Positions 44,759 to 55,048 are shown, counted from the stretch's first letter. The stretch is DNA of 64,000 nt from an uncultured Arenicella sp. (GCA_937974565.1 CALJWL010000003.1:1-64000), one strand, 5' to 3'. The notes: generated by a model from the sequence alone, not told the origin. A program made the numbers and translations.

Positions 44759-46539
44759 TGATGCAATTACTATTAGGCCCCTTCTTAACGCCTGCCTTAA
44801 GCCTCAGAATGATCACAACGGCAATGATCATGGGGCTTGTCGTGTTGTTAAGCCCCATAAACATGGCTAACGCCGCCTCTCTGCGCAGCCTAGTCAGTCA
44901 AAATGAGATAAGCCTAAATGAGACCATTCAATTAGTCGTAGAATTAGATCAACAAGCCGACACTCTAGCTCTGGACATCAAATTACTAGAACCTAACTTT
45001 GATGTGCTGGGAATCAGCCCTCAAAACAACAGCTCTGTTACTGTCATTAACGGGCAAACCACACAAAAAGTATCGACAACATGGGTGATCACATTGGCAC
45101 CAAAACGCGAAGGCCTACTGACCATACCGGCGTTTAACATTGCCGGCGCCCAGAGTTCGCCAATCACCGTAACCGTTAAGCGTGACCATGCGGCAAACAA
45201 GCAAGCGAGTTCTCCTCTGTCTGCTTCAGCGTTAGTATCAAAGCGTCAGGTTTACCCTGGTGAACAAGTATTATTGACCGTCATGTTATCCGCCAGCAGT
45301 GACGTCAGTAATTTAAACGCATCATCACTGGAAATTCAAAACGCCGATTATGAATTACTAAATCAAGAGAGTTTTAGTAAGGTCAATAATGGCATTGCAC
45401 GCCAAATTGTTGAATTAAAATACACCGTATTTGCTAAAGACGCAGGAACTCTGAAAATACCTTCTCTCACCTTTACGGGTATTCAAGGCAGCAGCAGAAG
45501 CTTTTTTGGGCAACGGGGCAAGCAAGTGGTTGCGAGAACCAAACCATTTGACGTAACCGTATTAGAGAAACCAGACTCCGTTAACGCTTGGTTTCCCGCT
45601 GCTCACGTAGAGATACAAGCCACTTGGTCTGGCGACACGTCTCTGCTCACGGTTGGAACCCCCATCACTCGAACTGTAACCATTAAAGCCCAAGGTCAGC
45701 GAGCCGAAGCAATCCCCCCCATTAGGGTTACTTCGGGAACCAACTCTAACTACAGCCGCTATGAAGACCAGCCGCAATTAAGCACCGAAAAAACAGCGGA
45801 AGGCTTGCTTGGCATTCGTGTTGAATCTGAAGCCATTGTCCCATCAACGCCTGGAAATTTCACCTTACCGGCAGTGATCATCGACTGGTTTAATACCGAG
45901 TTAAAAGAATGGCAACAAGCGACTTTACCCGCCCAAACACTGGTGGTCGTGGCTGACGCAGTTCAATTGCCATCAGAACATCAAGCTCAACAAGTCTCCC
46001 CCTACCCTTCTTCACAATATCAAAACATCACAAACCAACCCTCGCCCCCACTCTACAATCGGGTGTGGTTGTGGCAAATCGTCAGCTTATTTTTACTGTT
46101 ATTGTGTCTCTATCAACGTTTCTTCTTAACAAGCAAAGAAAAGCACAGTAATGATATCAGAACGCGGGCACAAACAACTTTGAACGAGGTCAGCGCTTGG
46201 AAGCAACTAAAAAGTGATTTTAATTCAGGCAACACAGCGAATGTACGACGAAGTTTGCTTATATGGTCTGGTGAAGCCTTCCAAGATAAAACTCGGTTAA
46301 CCTTAGACAAAGTCGCTGAAAAAATTGCCGATGAAACTGGTAAATCAGACATATGCCGTGCTTTGGAAAATTTGCAAGCCCATCTGTATAGGGAGCCAGA
46401 AAACCTTATTTCAGAGCAACTGAAAGACCTAGAAGATATATTGACAAGTTATCGGTCGTCACATAAGAAAAACCTACTCAAAGACGCCAAGAAAAAAGCA
46501 AAAGAAAATGACTTGAAACCGCTTTACCCGCATACGTAG
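44755..46539 (+). CDS. BatD-like periplasmic/membrane protein
   Basis: 594 residues. It has an N-terminal signal (LRMITTAMIMGLVVLLSPINMANA), several beta-rich domains (ISLNETIQLVVELDQQADTL ... VTINGQTTQKVSTTWVITLAPKREGLLTIPAF), a late membrane helix (VWLWQIVSLFLLLLCLYQRFF), and a short lysine-rich cytoplasmic tail. BatD proteins are linked with oxidative or envelope stress. It overlaps BatB/C by four bases (ATGA) and ends the operon. Confidence 0.9.
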   Translation: MMMQLLLGPFLTPALSLRMITTAMIMGLVVLLSPINMANAASLRSLVSQNEISLNETIQLVVELDQQADTLALDIKLLEPNFDVLGISPQNNSSVTVINGQTTQKVSTTWVITLAPKREGLLTIPAFNIAGAQSSPITVTVKRDHAANKQASSPLSASALVSKRQVYPGEQVLLTVMLSASSDVSNLNASSLEIQNADYELLNQESFSKVNNGIARQIVELKYTVFAKDAGTLKIPSLTFTGIQGSSRSFFGQRGKQVVARTKPFDVTVLEKPDSVNAWFPAAHVEIQATWSGDTSLLTVGTPITRTVTIKAQGQRAEAIPPIRVTSGTNSNYSRYEDQPQLSTEKTAEGLLGIRVESEAIVPSTPGNFTLPAVIIDWFNTELKEWQQATLPAQTLVVVADAVQLPSEHQAQQVSPYPSSQYQNITNQPSPPLYNRVWLWQIVSLFLLLLCLYQRFFLTSKEKHSNDIRTRAQTTLNEVSAWKQLKSDFNSGNTANVRRSLLIWSGEAFQDKTRLTLDKVAEKIADETGKSDICRALENLQAHLYREPENLISEQLKDLEDILTSYRSSHKKNLLKDAKKKAKENDLKPLYPHT

Positions 46540-46697
46540 CCAACGTTCCCAAACACAGTAACTGGTGTCTATGTGATGTTGCATTGTGATTAGCATCGAC
46601 AAACGATCTTATTTTCAAAGCTTTGTTGTAATGAATTTAAACAATAGTTCAATACATTGAGGTTTGTTTATCTTGCGGGTAAGAATACCTAGCAGAT

Positions 46698-46735
46698 AAA
46701 AAAAACACCCTGTGGTTTTAAGAGGGTGTTTTTTT
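46698..46735. terminator. Bidirectional terminator between the Bat operon and carbonic anhydrase gene
   Basis: AAAAAACACCCT ... AGGGTGTTTTTTT forms a stem with A-run and T-run on both sides, serving the plus-strand Bat operon and the convergent minus-strand gene. Confidence 0.85.
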
Positions 46736-46749
46736 ATGTCATCTGACGT

Positions 46750-47631
46750 TCAGTTAATTGGTGATAATAGCGTTGGATTTGTGACCAAGTTCCGTACGCC
46801 ATGAGCATGATCTTCCTTAAAGATATTGCCTTTACACCACTGTCCTACTGAGTTGATGTCTAACGTGGCCGTCTTCGGGCGCATACTCCAACTGACTTGC
46901 AATGGTGATGCTGTTTCATTATAGGCTGGCCCTGTTGTTGAACCTAAATACTCAACCGGCTTTCCCGTTGAAGATGGGATATTCGGAGCTTGTGAGTAAC
47001 CATTTATCATTTTCACCTCGGCCAACTGATTGAAATCCAAGGCGCTTTCATCGTTTGCCAATACAAATACTTGACCTTCCACTCTAAGACCAGGGTTCAT
47101 CGTACTTTCGGCTAAGCACGCACCAAGAGTAGGACCCGGAGTAACTTGTGCTGACGAATAAACCCAGTGCACTTCAATTGTGTCACCTACATTTAAGGCA
47201 GCACCTTTACCATCGCAGATATTTTGCTTGACGGGTTTGAGCTGATTTTTAGTCAATTTACCATCATAAATAAAGCCTGTATTTTTTCCTTTGCCATCAC
47301 CATTACCCGCATAAGTAGTAAAGTCCCCTCCTTTGTGTTCGGCATTTTTATGAAAATGTATATTACATAAGTTCATTGTTGTGCGATTAGGTGCAAAGCC
47401 GAACGTTCGAAGATTAGTACCATAAGCTTGATCAATGTCTCTGGGCGACTGCGGTCCAAACCCTTTACCTGCCGTATTTATTTGTAAGGCAGCGCGTTGT
47501 GCCTTAATTATAGAGTCATTAACATTGTTCGCCATAACTGACGGTATCGTGCAAGCGCTTACAATTGATAATGCTAATAAAGTGTTTTTAGCATTTATGG
47601 TCTTTTCAGACAAAGTGCGAATATTTTTCAT
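46750..47631 (-). CDS. Delta-class carbonic anhydrase
   Basis: 293 residues with a signal peptide (KNTLLALSIVSACTIPSVMA). The block MNLCNIHFHKNAEHKGGDF carries the clustered histidines that bind zinc in delta-class enzymes, and EVHWVYSSAQ holds a further His. These enzymes interconvert CO2 and bicarbonate and here would act in the periplasm. The four cysteines suggest disulfides. It is a single gene, convergent with the Bat operon. The delta class is best known from diatoms, with bacterial homologues in marine genomes. Confidence 0.85.
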   Translation of the reverse strand: MKNIRTLSEKTINAKNTLLALSIVSACTIPSVMANNVNDSIIKAQRAALQINTAGKGFGPQSPRDIDQAYGTNLRTFGFAPNRTTMNLCNIHFHKNAEHKGGDFTTYAGNGDGKGKNTGFIYDGKLTKNQLKPVKQNICDGKGAALNVGDTIEVHWVYSSAQVTPGPTLGACLAESTMNPGLRVEGQVFVLANDESALDFNQLAEVKMINGYSQAPNIPSSTGKPVEYLGSTTGPAYNETASPLQVSWSMRPKTATLDINSVGQWCKGNIFKEDHAHGVRNLVTNPTLLSPIN

Positions 47632-48236
47632 GATGTAGTTTATATCGTTATAGTTTTATTAATTAACGTCAATTTGTCCCAAAGAACAACGTAAGACTCA
47701 GCAATAAGCCTTACGTTGAAGCAAAGAGAACCAGCAACGAATTATAAATTGCGTAAACCTATTGGTTAAATCGAAATAAAAGCCACTTAGATTTTCGCTC
47801 TTTAGATTTTCGCTCTAAAGGTTTCTTAAGAGAATTTTAGAGAAGCGCATAATACTACACGTTCCAACAAAACTGACTTTGGTTTACATATCAACGCAGC
47901 TTTAACTTTGTTAAAACTGCGCACAATGGTGTGTGGTGACTTCCATCAGTAATAGCCAAACAAATCTCGACAACCTTAAAGCGCCTTGCTTTTTCTTATC
48001 AAAACGATGATCAGAAACGCATGTTTGATAATTTCATATCGCATTAAATTCAAACAATGAACTTGTAATAGCGTGTAATAACATGCGCGCATTAAAGGCC
48101 CACATAATAGGTCGGTTCAGTTAATGATGACTGAATGTAAGTATTTATCAAAATCAACATTGCTTGTCGAGCCACTGTTCTTAGCGTTGAAGAATACTTA
48201 TAAAAATGCACTCACCATAAACCTTAGGAATACCCA
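47632..48236. other. Gene-free stretch upstream of the carbonic anhydrase gene
   Basis: About 600 bp, AT-rich, between divergent genes. It has one 15-bp tandem duplication (47787..47816) and no convincing open frame apart from a shadow of the next gene. The ribosome site AGGA for the next gene's GTG lies at 48226. Confidence 0.45.
47787..47816. repeat. Two perfect tandem copies of a 15-bp unit
   Basis: TTAGATTTTCGCTCT twice in a row, about 155 bp upstream of the carbonic anhydrase start. No further copy was seen. Confidence 0.85.
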
Positions 48237-49703
48237 GTGTTTAAACTATCTATTACTGAAATTAATTGTGTTCACGTGGGCGGTAGCAGTCAAGATGACG
48301 ATGTCGAAATCTTGGTTCAACCTGATGCTGGCCCACCATCTAAATACCCAGTAATCGGGTCACATTCGATGAACAACGGTCAAGTTTTTAGCCTATCGGA
48401 CAACCCGCCTATTCCGGTTTTCTATTTCGATCATACCGCGGCAATCAGTGTTTGGGATCGCGATGGTGCGTTTAACACTTTTGATTCCGCTGATTTTTTA
48501 GGCTCAGGATACGTTCATCAAGCGGGTTCATTTGAGTTAGACATGAAAGGCAATAATGATGCACACTACAAAATCAGCTGCGTGGTAGAAGAAATCACCA
48601 CGGCAGCACCGCCACCAAACAACAGTATTCCAACCAACTTATACCAAGCCATTGCCGACGACCTAAAGGATTGGAAAGCAAGCACATCCATAGAACCAAC
48701 ACTGCAAACAGTGGTTGAATGTACAGACCCTGAAGACCTCGAAGATTACCTGAAAGACATTCTATTTTCAGCTGCATTCACGCGAGTTAAAGCCGCGCTG
48801 GCAGACGCGACTAAAGTTAAAGCCTTTTCAATCGGCTTGATGGCTCAGGTTGAATTTATTGGCGGCTTAGAAGGTGTATTTGGCATCGCTGTAGACCGAT
48901 CAGATTTTAACTTGATTGGTACTTCTGGCACACAGCCTTCGGTTGCAATTTTTGGTGGCCCCGCTCTTGTTGAAGGCGTAGACGCAGGTGCTGATGCAAG
49001 CTTAGCTGTGGGTGTGTGGTTTGAAGACACCGAGAGTATTCGTGGGCGTTATGTGGGTGCCGAATTAACGGTTGATGAAGATATCGGTTTAACCGGCGCC
49101 GCATTCGCCAACCGCGCTGATAAAGACGCATTTACCGAAGACGATGAATCCATCAACTTAGATAAGGTTCGTGAACAGGCAAAAGTGGCATTTTTGGGCA
49201 TTGATGTTGGGTTTGACGATGGCGGAGAAGGAGTTGAAAGCTATTTCTTTTCAGGCATTATTCCAGGTTCTGCATGCTATCAAACAGGAACATACGATCA
49301 TATGGTTAACCTAGATCAGTTGCATTGTCATGATGCGCTGTCTATGAGTAGCGGCGAGCATGACAATATCAGCATTCGGTACAAAGTGGACGATGAATCA
49401 TCTTGGTATATCTACCCAATCTGGAACACCTTCGCAATATCAGAAGATGACTATAGCCGAATGATCGGTTGCGCCATCAAATTCAACACCAAATTTAAAA
49501 TTAGCCTGCGTATCGCCACCTCACAAGCCAATACGACGATTGAAGAGGTCGACCCGGTACAAACATTCTGGTATCAAGAAGACACAAACGATGACAGCAA
49601 AGGTAGCTATTTTAAAGACACAGCCGATGTGGATAAATCATTCCAAGATCATTTCGGAAGCCATCAAGCGGATTACCATCTGCACGCGAAGTTACGATAT
49701 TAA
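48237..49703 (+). CDS. Unrecognised acidic protein with a C2-like N-terminal region
   Basis: 488 residues from a GTG at 48237 behind AGGA with good spacing. There is no signal peptide. Residues 1-120 look beta-rich and include VFYFDHTAAISVWDRDGAFNTFDSADFLGSGYV, a D-x-D loop pattern resembling calcium-binding C2-type folds (weak). Residues 150-350 are Gly/Ala-rich with alternating hydrophobic strands (VEFIGGLEGVFGIAV ... VAIFGGPALVEGVDAGADASLAVGVWF), suggesting a compact beta sheet. The last 120 residues hold several cysteines and aromatic strands. The protein is very acidic. No family or operon is recognised. It is flanked by the carbonic anhydrase and another orphan. Confidence 0.75.
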   Translation: MFKLSITEINCVHVGGSSQDDDVEILVQPDAGPPSKYPVIGSHSMNNGQVFSLSDNPPIPVFYFDHTAAISVWDRDGAFNTFDSADFLGSGYVHQAGSFELDMKGNNDAHYKISCVVEEITTAAPPPNNSIPTNLYQAIADDLKDWKASTSIEPTLQTVVECTDPEDLEDYLKDILFSAAFTRVKAALADATKVKAFSIGLMAQVEFIGGLEGVFGIAVDRSDFNLIGTSGTQPSVAIFGGPALVEGVDAGADASLAVGVWFEDTESIRGRYVGAELTVDEDIGLTGAAFANRADKDAFTEDDESINLDKVREQAKVAFLGIDVGFDDGGEGVESYFFSGIIPGSACYQTGTYDHMVNLDQLHCHDALSMSSGEHDNISIRYKVDDESSWYIYPIWNTFAISEDDYSRMIGCAIKFNTKFKISLRIATSQANTTIEEVDPVQTFWYQEDTNDDSKGSYFKDTADVDKSFQDHFGSHQADYHLHAKLRY

Positions 49704-49813
49704 CCTATGTACCTGACATGAATTCACTGTATTAGTTAGTAGGCGACTGCTTGGATAAAAGAATATCTAAGCAGCCGCCATAAACGAACCTAATAGCGAT
49801 ACGCTGAAATCAC

Positions 49814-51058
49814 CTAATCATCGCAGATACCGTCGCCATCGTTATCACTTAAATCCGTTCGTGTTTCCCAGTCTGTGCAAAACAAACCCACCTCATCTTG
49901 GTTGATGGTAATTTCATTTCCAGGCCCTTCGATGATTTGCCCTGGTAGACGTACTTCTATCGCGCTTCGGCAAGAAGAGCAGCTCATTTGGGTCAGTCCA
50001 TCCTCAATCGGTTTTGTATCTGGTGGCGTTGAAGGATTTGCATCGCTTGGAGGTGGCGGTGTTGCGTCCTTACAATGTTTTCTGACTTGGTATCTAACAA
50101 ACCCAGCCGTTGCAGTCGTGATCAAAGCACCTGTTTGGCTCGCTGTAAGAAATGCAAACCCACCACCAGCTATCGCTCCTCCACCCGCTCCTATTGGCCC
50201 ACCTTCAGCACCAGCTACCCCTCCAACGGCTGCGCCGGCCGGTACCGCTACTCCGTTAGTAAGGTATGCCGTTGCAACGCCGCCTATTAAAAGTGTTGCA
50301 ACGCCTGCAGCATCCGCTTGATCAGTGCATGACATCGATGCCCCTTCTTGAGTCATGGGAAAATAAACAGCCGTCTCTTTAGGCTTAGCAAGAATATTAT
50401 AGTCCCTGTCTTGTATCTCAAATCGATGGCTATAAACTCCTGGAGACCATTTGTGCCAAGTATTTATCCGAGTAACTCTATCCCATTTTGAACCTCTATT
50501 TATCGAGCTGTCGATTACCTGTGCAACAACATTTGTTTTCTTTTGAGGTACGTCATTTAAGTGATACTTTGTTCTGTATACGGAATTAACTTGAAAACGT
50601 TGAACGTTATCGTTCCCTTGTGGTTCTGGAATAAGTTTGGTGACAATTTTTGTCTCAACCGAGTACCCCCCAAGACAAAACCTACTTGGAATACCGTCAC
50701 ATAAATGATCATTTATGAAGTATTGTTCAGTAACATCACCAGACTTAAATGTCAGAGTCAAGCAAGCTTGAATATCAATTTTATTAGGCACAAATTTTTC
50801 AAGAACAGGCTTGCCATTAACAATTCCATATGAGCAATTTGCCCAATCTATTAGATTACGATTACCAGCTATTCTTCTAGCAAGTCTTTTTCTTATTTTT
50901 CTTTTATCAAATTTTACAGGTGTACGATTAACTATTGGACGTACCTCAAGGCGCGACATGCCCAACAAATCCTTTGACTTAACTGTCTTGGCTAAAGTTG
51001 CTGTCGTAAAACTTAAAATAAACCCACTGAAAATTATTAGATTTATGAATCTCATCAT
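49814..51058 (-). CDS. Unrecognised exported protein with a glycine-rich segment and TSP3-like tail
   Basis: About 414 residues from the ATG at 51058 or 51055, next to AAGGA (an ATG at 51085 adds nine residues). A signal peptide is clear (FINLIIFSGFILSFTTATLA). The middle part is basic then beta-rich with paired cysteines (CSYGIV, IQACLTL, DHLCDGIPSRFCLGGY). Residues of about 255-330 form a glycine/alanine zipper (GVATLLIGGVATAYL ... GAAVGGVAGAEGGPIGAGGGAIAGGGFAFL), likely membrane-inserting. A proline-rich linker follows, and the end DLSDNDGDGICDD is a thrombospondin-type-3 calcium loop. The AT-rich 5' part differs from its neighbours. Function unknown. Confidence 0.72.
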   Translation of the reverse strand: MMRFINLIIFSGFILSFTTATLAKTVKSKDLLGMSRLEVRPIVNRTPVKFDKRKIRKRLARRIAGNRNLIDWANCSYGIVNGKPVLEKFVPNKIDIQACLTLTFKSGDVTEQYFINDHLCDGIPSRFCLGGYSVETKIVTKLIPEPQGNDNVQRFQVNSVYRTKYHLNDVPQKKTNVVAQVIDSSINRGSKWDRVTRINTWHKWSPGVYSHRFEIQDRDYNILAKPKETAVYFPMTQEGASMSCTDQADAAGVATLLIGGVATAYLTNGVAVPAGAAVGGVAGAEGGPIGAGGGAIAGGGFAFLTASQTGALITTATAGFVRYQVRKHCKDATPPPPSDANPSTPPDTKPIEDGLTQMSCSSCRSAIEVRLPGQIIEGPGNEITINQDEVGLFCTDWETRTDLSDNDGDGICDD

Positions 51059-51331
51059 CCTTAAAAAAAACTCCATTATTAACATGAAAACTCAGTATTA
51101 AATAAATTTTAGGTTATGTCAAAAAATATTAGCGTTTCTCTTTTCGGTAATAAACAATAGCTGTCGTTAGTTGGTATTTTTGATAGTGTCCAAGATCAGA
51201 ATCGCTTGTATTAATTCGAAGGTAAGCAATATAGTGGCTAATTTTTTAGTTTGTTTAACATTATTTTCACCTATATTTAATGAAAGAGTTTCATCAATCC
51301 ACTGTTATGTTTAATTACGCACACTAAGGCC

Positions 51332-52327
51332 ATGCTGCCAGCCATAACTGACATTGTGTTATCAGCAACTGATGCACGAACAATTAACAACTCAACGATA
51401 ATTCAATCGTTATGGAGTGGGTATGGTCAAATTTTGCGTGTTGAGCTTAATGGCGGCACTCACCCTTCTGTGATCTTGAAACACATTAAATTACCAGACG
51501 CAGGCCATCACCCTCGCGGTTGGAATACGAGCTTGTCTCATCAAAGAAAAATACGCTCTTATCAAGTAGAAAGTCACTGGTATCAACATTATGCAACGCA
51601 ATGCGCAAGCGATTGCGTGGTACCCAATTGTCTTGCTGTAAACTCACAAAAAAATGAAACCGTTTTAGTCTTATCAGACCTCGACAGAGCGGGTTTTGAC
51701 GTGAGAAAAAGCCGAGTTGAAGCCCAAGATATCTACGCCTGCTTAGACTGGTTAGCCAGCTTTCACGCCACATTTTTAAACACAGAAGCACAGGGGTTGT
51801 GGGAGTGTGGCACTTACTGGCATCTTGACACACGCCCAGATGAATTGGCGGCCTTGAATGACGTTGCTCTGCGCAAAGCGGCCCCTCTCATTGATCAAAA
51901 ACTGCGGCAGTGTCGCCATCAAACGCTAGTGCATGGTGACGCCAAATTGGCTAATTTCTGCTTTCGTCACGATCACTCATCATTAGATTCTTTACAAGCG
52001 GTTGCCGCAGTTGATTTCCAATACATTGGGCGCGGCTGCGGCATGAAAGACGTGGCCTATTTTCTAGGCAGCTGCCTGAATGAGAGTGAGTGTGAAACAA
52101 TGGAAGATGAATTATTAGACGCCTACTTCTCTGTTCTAACTAAACGAATTGCACAGAAAAAAGTCCGCATCAACGCCGTTGAATTAGAGAATGAGTGGCG
52201 AGAGCTTTACCCAGTTGCTTGGGCTGACTTCCATCGTTTTATTAAAGGGTGGAGCCCAGAGCATTGGAAAATTAACAGCTACAGTGAAAAACTCACCAAC
52301 GGCGTTATTAACAACCTACAGCGGTGA
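51332..52327 (+). CDS. Phosphotransferase/choline-kinase-like (APH fold) protein
   Basis: 331 residues of the protein-kinase-like APH fold. The catalytic loop is [13 protein letters not shown] with the Asp and Asn, and the metal-binding DFQ lies in [23 protein letters not shown]. Families with this fold phosphorylate choline, aminoglycosides, ecdysteroids or similar small alcohols. The nucleotide loop at the start is unclear. The gene overlaps the phosphatase-like gene by four bases (GTGA), so the two are translationally coupled. Confidence 0.83.
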   Translation: MLPAITDIVLSATDARTINNSTIIQSLWSGYGQILRVELNGGTHPSVILKHIKLPDAGHHPRGWNTSLSHQRKIRSYQVESHWYQHYATQCASDCVVPNCLAVNSQKNETVLVLSDLDRAGFDVRKSRVEAQDIYACLDWLASFHATFLNTEAQGLWECGTYWHLDTRPDELAALNDVALRKAAPLIDQKLRQCRHQTLVHGDAKLANFCFRHDHSSLDSLQAVAAVDFQYIGRGCGMKDVAYFLGSCLNESECETMEDELLDAYFSVLTKRIAQKKVRINAVELENEWRELYPVAWADFHRFIKGWSPEHWKINSYSEKLTNGVINNLQR

Positions 52328-53265
52328 GCCAAAAGCCTCCAACGCTTATGACATTAACGTTTTCAACCGAACAACTGCAAGCATTGTGCGACACGGCCGC
52401 TCAAGCCGCGCAAGAGGCTGGCCAGTTCATAGAAAAACTTGACCGCCGCAATTTACAACGAATGTTTAAAAACACTGGAAGCAGCAACGCGTCGCAACTC
52501 GTGACAGAGGCCGACATTCACAGTGAAAAAATTATTCACCGGCACTTAAAAAAAGTTTCAGCGCCGCTGAACATCGCCTTCATTGGCGAAGAATCATCTT
52601 TGAACACGCCCAGCAATGCCCGCGAACGTTTTGAAAAACCGTATTTCTGGTGTGTCGACCCACTTGATGGCACTTTACCCTTTGCCGAGGGCCGTTCTGG
52701 CTACGCCGTTTCCATCGCTCTGGTTGAGCAATCCGGAAAACCATTAATTGGCGTTGTATATGACCCCAACCGCCAAGCCTTATATCATGCCATCAAAGGG
52801 CAAGGCAGCTATCGAAATTCAACCCCATTCAATCAAGCTCAACACCTTGAAAAAGTACTAACGGTCTACGCAGATACAAGTTATAAAACGCAGCCCCAAT
52901 ATAAATCAATCGCCATTGCCTTAGAAAAATACGCGCAAGCCTTACGGCTGGATGGTGTGAAATTTGTTTATGGCAACGGAGCCGTAAACAATGCCTGCCA
53001 CGTGCTGAATTCAAGCCAATCCTGCTATCTAAAACCACCTAAAAAAGAAGACGGTGGCGGCAGTATTTGGGATTACGCTGCCACGGCTTGCATTGCTCAT
53101 GAGGCTGGTGCTTGGGTAAGTAACGTGCATGGCCGCCCCTTAGCACTTAATCGCCGTGACTCCACTTTCATGAATCACGAAGGCGTTATCTTTGCCTCAA
53201 ATAATCAAGTGGCGGAGGTCTTAATGAACGCACTTGATGTGAGAAACAGTAAGTTGCGTTTTTAA
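52324..53265 (+). CDS. Inositol monophosphatase-family phosphatase
   Basis: 313 residues from GTG 52324, with an in-frame ATG at 52348 as alternative. The metal-binding motifs are present: the early Glu in [29 protein letters not shown], and the late [22 protein letters not shown]. The family covers inositol phosphatases, 3'(2'),5'-bisphosphate nucleotidases (CysQ) and fructose bisphosphatases; the exact substrate cannot be told. It overlaps the kinase-like gene before it. Confidence 0.85.
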   Translation: MSQKPPTLMTLTFSTEQLQALCDTAAQAAQEAGQFIEKLDRRNLQRMFKNTGSSNASQLVTEADIHSEKIIHRHLKKVSAPLNIAFIGEESSLNTPSNARERFEKPYFWCVDPLDGTLPFAEGRSGYAVSIALVEQSGKPLIGVVYDPNRQALYHAIKGQGSYRNSTPFNQAQHLEKVLTVYADTSYKTQPQYKSIAIALEKYAQALRLDGVKFVYGNGAVNNACHVLNSSQSCYLKPPKKEDGGGSIWDYAATACIAHEAGAWVSNVHGRPLALNRRDSTFMNHEGVIFASNNQVAEVLMNALDVRNSKLRF

Positions 53266-53383
53266 GGATAACTTCAAAGAGAAGCTACGTTATCGTGATC
53301 TAATTAATACCCTAAATCAAAATAAATACGCTCTGAACAAGCGTGTCAATCGAAGTCGTTATTAAGGGAGATAGATCGCCACT

Positions 53384-55048
53384 CTAATCACTGTATTCAA
53401 ACGCACCAACGTCGTAGAAAGAGTCTCTGGCTTTTCCAGTTAAATCAGAAATGGGTAACAGCGGCAACGGAGCCCCAATATCGATCACCGGTGACGCTTT
53501 TGTAAGACCGTAATTTCCAGCATGAGCATCAACAAAGTGCAAACTTTCTGAGCCCACACTGATGAATTGATGACTTTCAGAGAAATTATTAGGTATGGGG
53601 CCTTGAGCAAAGCGTTGAAAATTAGCTTGCTGATCAACATACAAATTATTGATTGTGTTTATTTTAATGTCGTTGTAAAGAGCATAAGACACAAAGTAGT
53701 GTGCGCTTCTCATTCTAATCACCGTGTTATTATAAACCTCAATCGTTTGATCGGCATCCACTGTGTCTTGAGCATCTCGGGTAATTCCGATCGCTTGTTC
53801 GCAATCTTTAAATACGTTGTTGTAAATCCAAAGGGAGACACTGCTGTCATCGTCACTTGGCCCGCCGGCCGCCCAAACACAGTCTGAGGCACCGCGGTCT
53901 ATATAATTATTATATAAATGACCACTGGTGCCCTGCCCAAGTTGCACGCCTTTAGTGTGACCACGATTATTGAAAGGGTTATACCCCACATTATGGACAT
54001 AGTTGTTGTAGATATTGGTATTGGCACGCGCGCACCCAACTTGAATGCCATCACCACCGATGTGTGCAACGATATTATCGTGAATTTGGGTGTCCTCTAA
54101 CGCAAGGCCAGCATCAAACGTTTCTTGATCACAACCAAAGCGCCCCACGTACATGCCTTCAGCCTCTAGTGAATTATGAATGTAGTTGTGATGAATGTGT
54201 GTGCCAGTTTGAACAAAAACTCGGTCAGGGTACTCTAAATCGTATTGAACAATGAGGTTGCCCTCGGCGTCCGTCAATGTTTTGGTTACAAAGTGAATCC
54301 CGGGGGCACGAGGGCCACGTGGGTTTGATATTTCCATCCATGCTATTTCGATATTACGGCTTAGCTCTCCGATATCCAGCGCTGGCTGGCTATTAGTTTG
54401 GAACCCAGCGCCGTATTTTGCTATAAACTGGGCCTCCTCCTTTAATGTGCCCATGATTTTAAAGCCATATAAAGTACCATCATGGCCATTACCTAATAAT
54501 TTTACATGACGAGACTCACTGACTGGGATCTCGTCTCTGAACACGGCTTGGCCACCGCAGTTAGTGATTGTAATGGGTTCTGCTTCCGTGCCCGCGATTC
54601 GGTGAATGATCGTCGATTTGTAATAACCCGGTGCCACACAAACTTTGTCACCGGGCCTAACGACCCTGTTGGGGCTTCCATCCAACGGAGAAAGTGTTCT
54701 ATCGCTCTTAACAAGTACGCGGTCGGAAAAACTGTCCGGTGTAATTAAGAACGTACAATTCGCCGCCTGAGGGTTAGTTAATTGGCATTGACCATGTCCC
54801 TCAGTTGTATGCTTCGGAGGCCACACAAACTGAGCAGGCTGGGGCTGCTGTAAGTTATCGGTTTCATAATTTAATATTGATAAGATGGCATTCAGTGTTT
54901 TGGCTGAATCCAACTGGGCCATCGCAAATGCGGGCACAAAAAACAAAGATATTAATGCCGAGTGGAGCGTTAACAACAACATCTGATTCTTTTTCACTGA
55001 AATAAGTACTCCCGTGTTGTCGTACAGATGATTTGTCATTGCAATCAC
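53384..55048 (-). CDS. Exported right-handed parallel beta-helix protein
   Basis: 554 residues. A signal segment (LLLTLHSALISLFFVPAFAMA) is preceded by an N-terminal tail. From about residue 160 repeating asparagine-rich turns recur (HHNYIHNSLEAEG, DNIVAHIGGDGIQVG, NIYNNYVHNVGYNPFNN, HLYNNYIDRG, WIYNNVFKDCEQAIG), the pattern of pectate-lyase-like solenoids. The opening VVRPGDKVCVAPGYYKSTIIHRIAGTEAEPITITNCGG is common in this group. Members bind or cut polysaccharides, but catalytic residues cannot be placed. It ends TGKARDSFYDVGAFEY. It is 92 bp downstream of the PQQ dehydrogenase gene on the same strand. Confidence 0.85.
   Translation of the reverse strand: MIAMTNHLYDNTGVLISVKKNQMLLLTLHSALISLFFVPAFAMAQLDSAKTLNAILSILNYETDNLQQPQPAQFVWPPKHTTEGHGQCQLTNPQAANCTFLITPDSFSDRVLVKSDRTLSPLDGSPNRVVRPGDKVCVAPGYYKSTIIHRIAGTEAEPITITNCGGQAVFRDEIPVSESRHVKLLGNGHDGTLYGFKIMGTLKEEAQFIAKYGAGFQTNSQPALDIGELSRNIEIAWMEISNPRGPRAPGIHFVTKTLTDAEGNLIVQYDLEYPDRVFVQTGTHIHHNYIHNSLEAEGMYVGRFGCDQETFDAGLALEDTQIHDNIVAHIGGDGIQVGCARANTNIYNNYVHNVGYNPFNNRGHTKGVQLGQGTSGHLYNNYIDRGASDCVWAAGGPSDDDSSVSLWIYNNVFKDCEQAIGITRDAQDTVDADQTIEVYNNTVIRMRSAHYFVSYALYNDIKINTINNLYVDQQANFQRFAQGPIPNNFSESHQFISVGSESLHFVDAHAGNYGLTKASPVIDIGAPLPLLPISDLTGKARDSFYDVGAFEYSD

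Noticed and set aside
49875-50321. 148-codon plus-strand frame opposite the glycine-zipper gene
   Set aside because: Its proline/alanine richness mirrors the glycine-rich codons of the real gene on the other strand.
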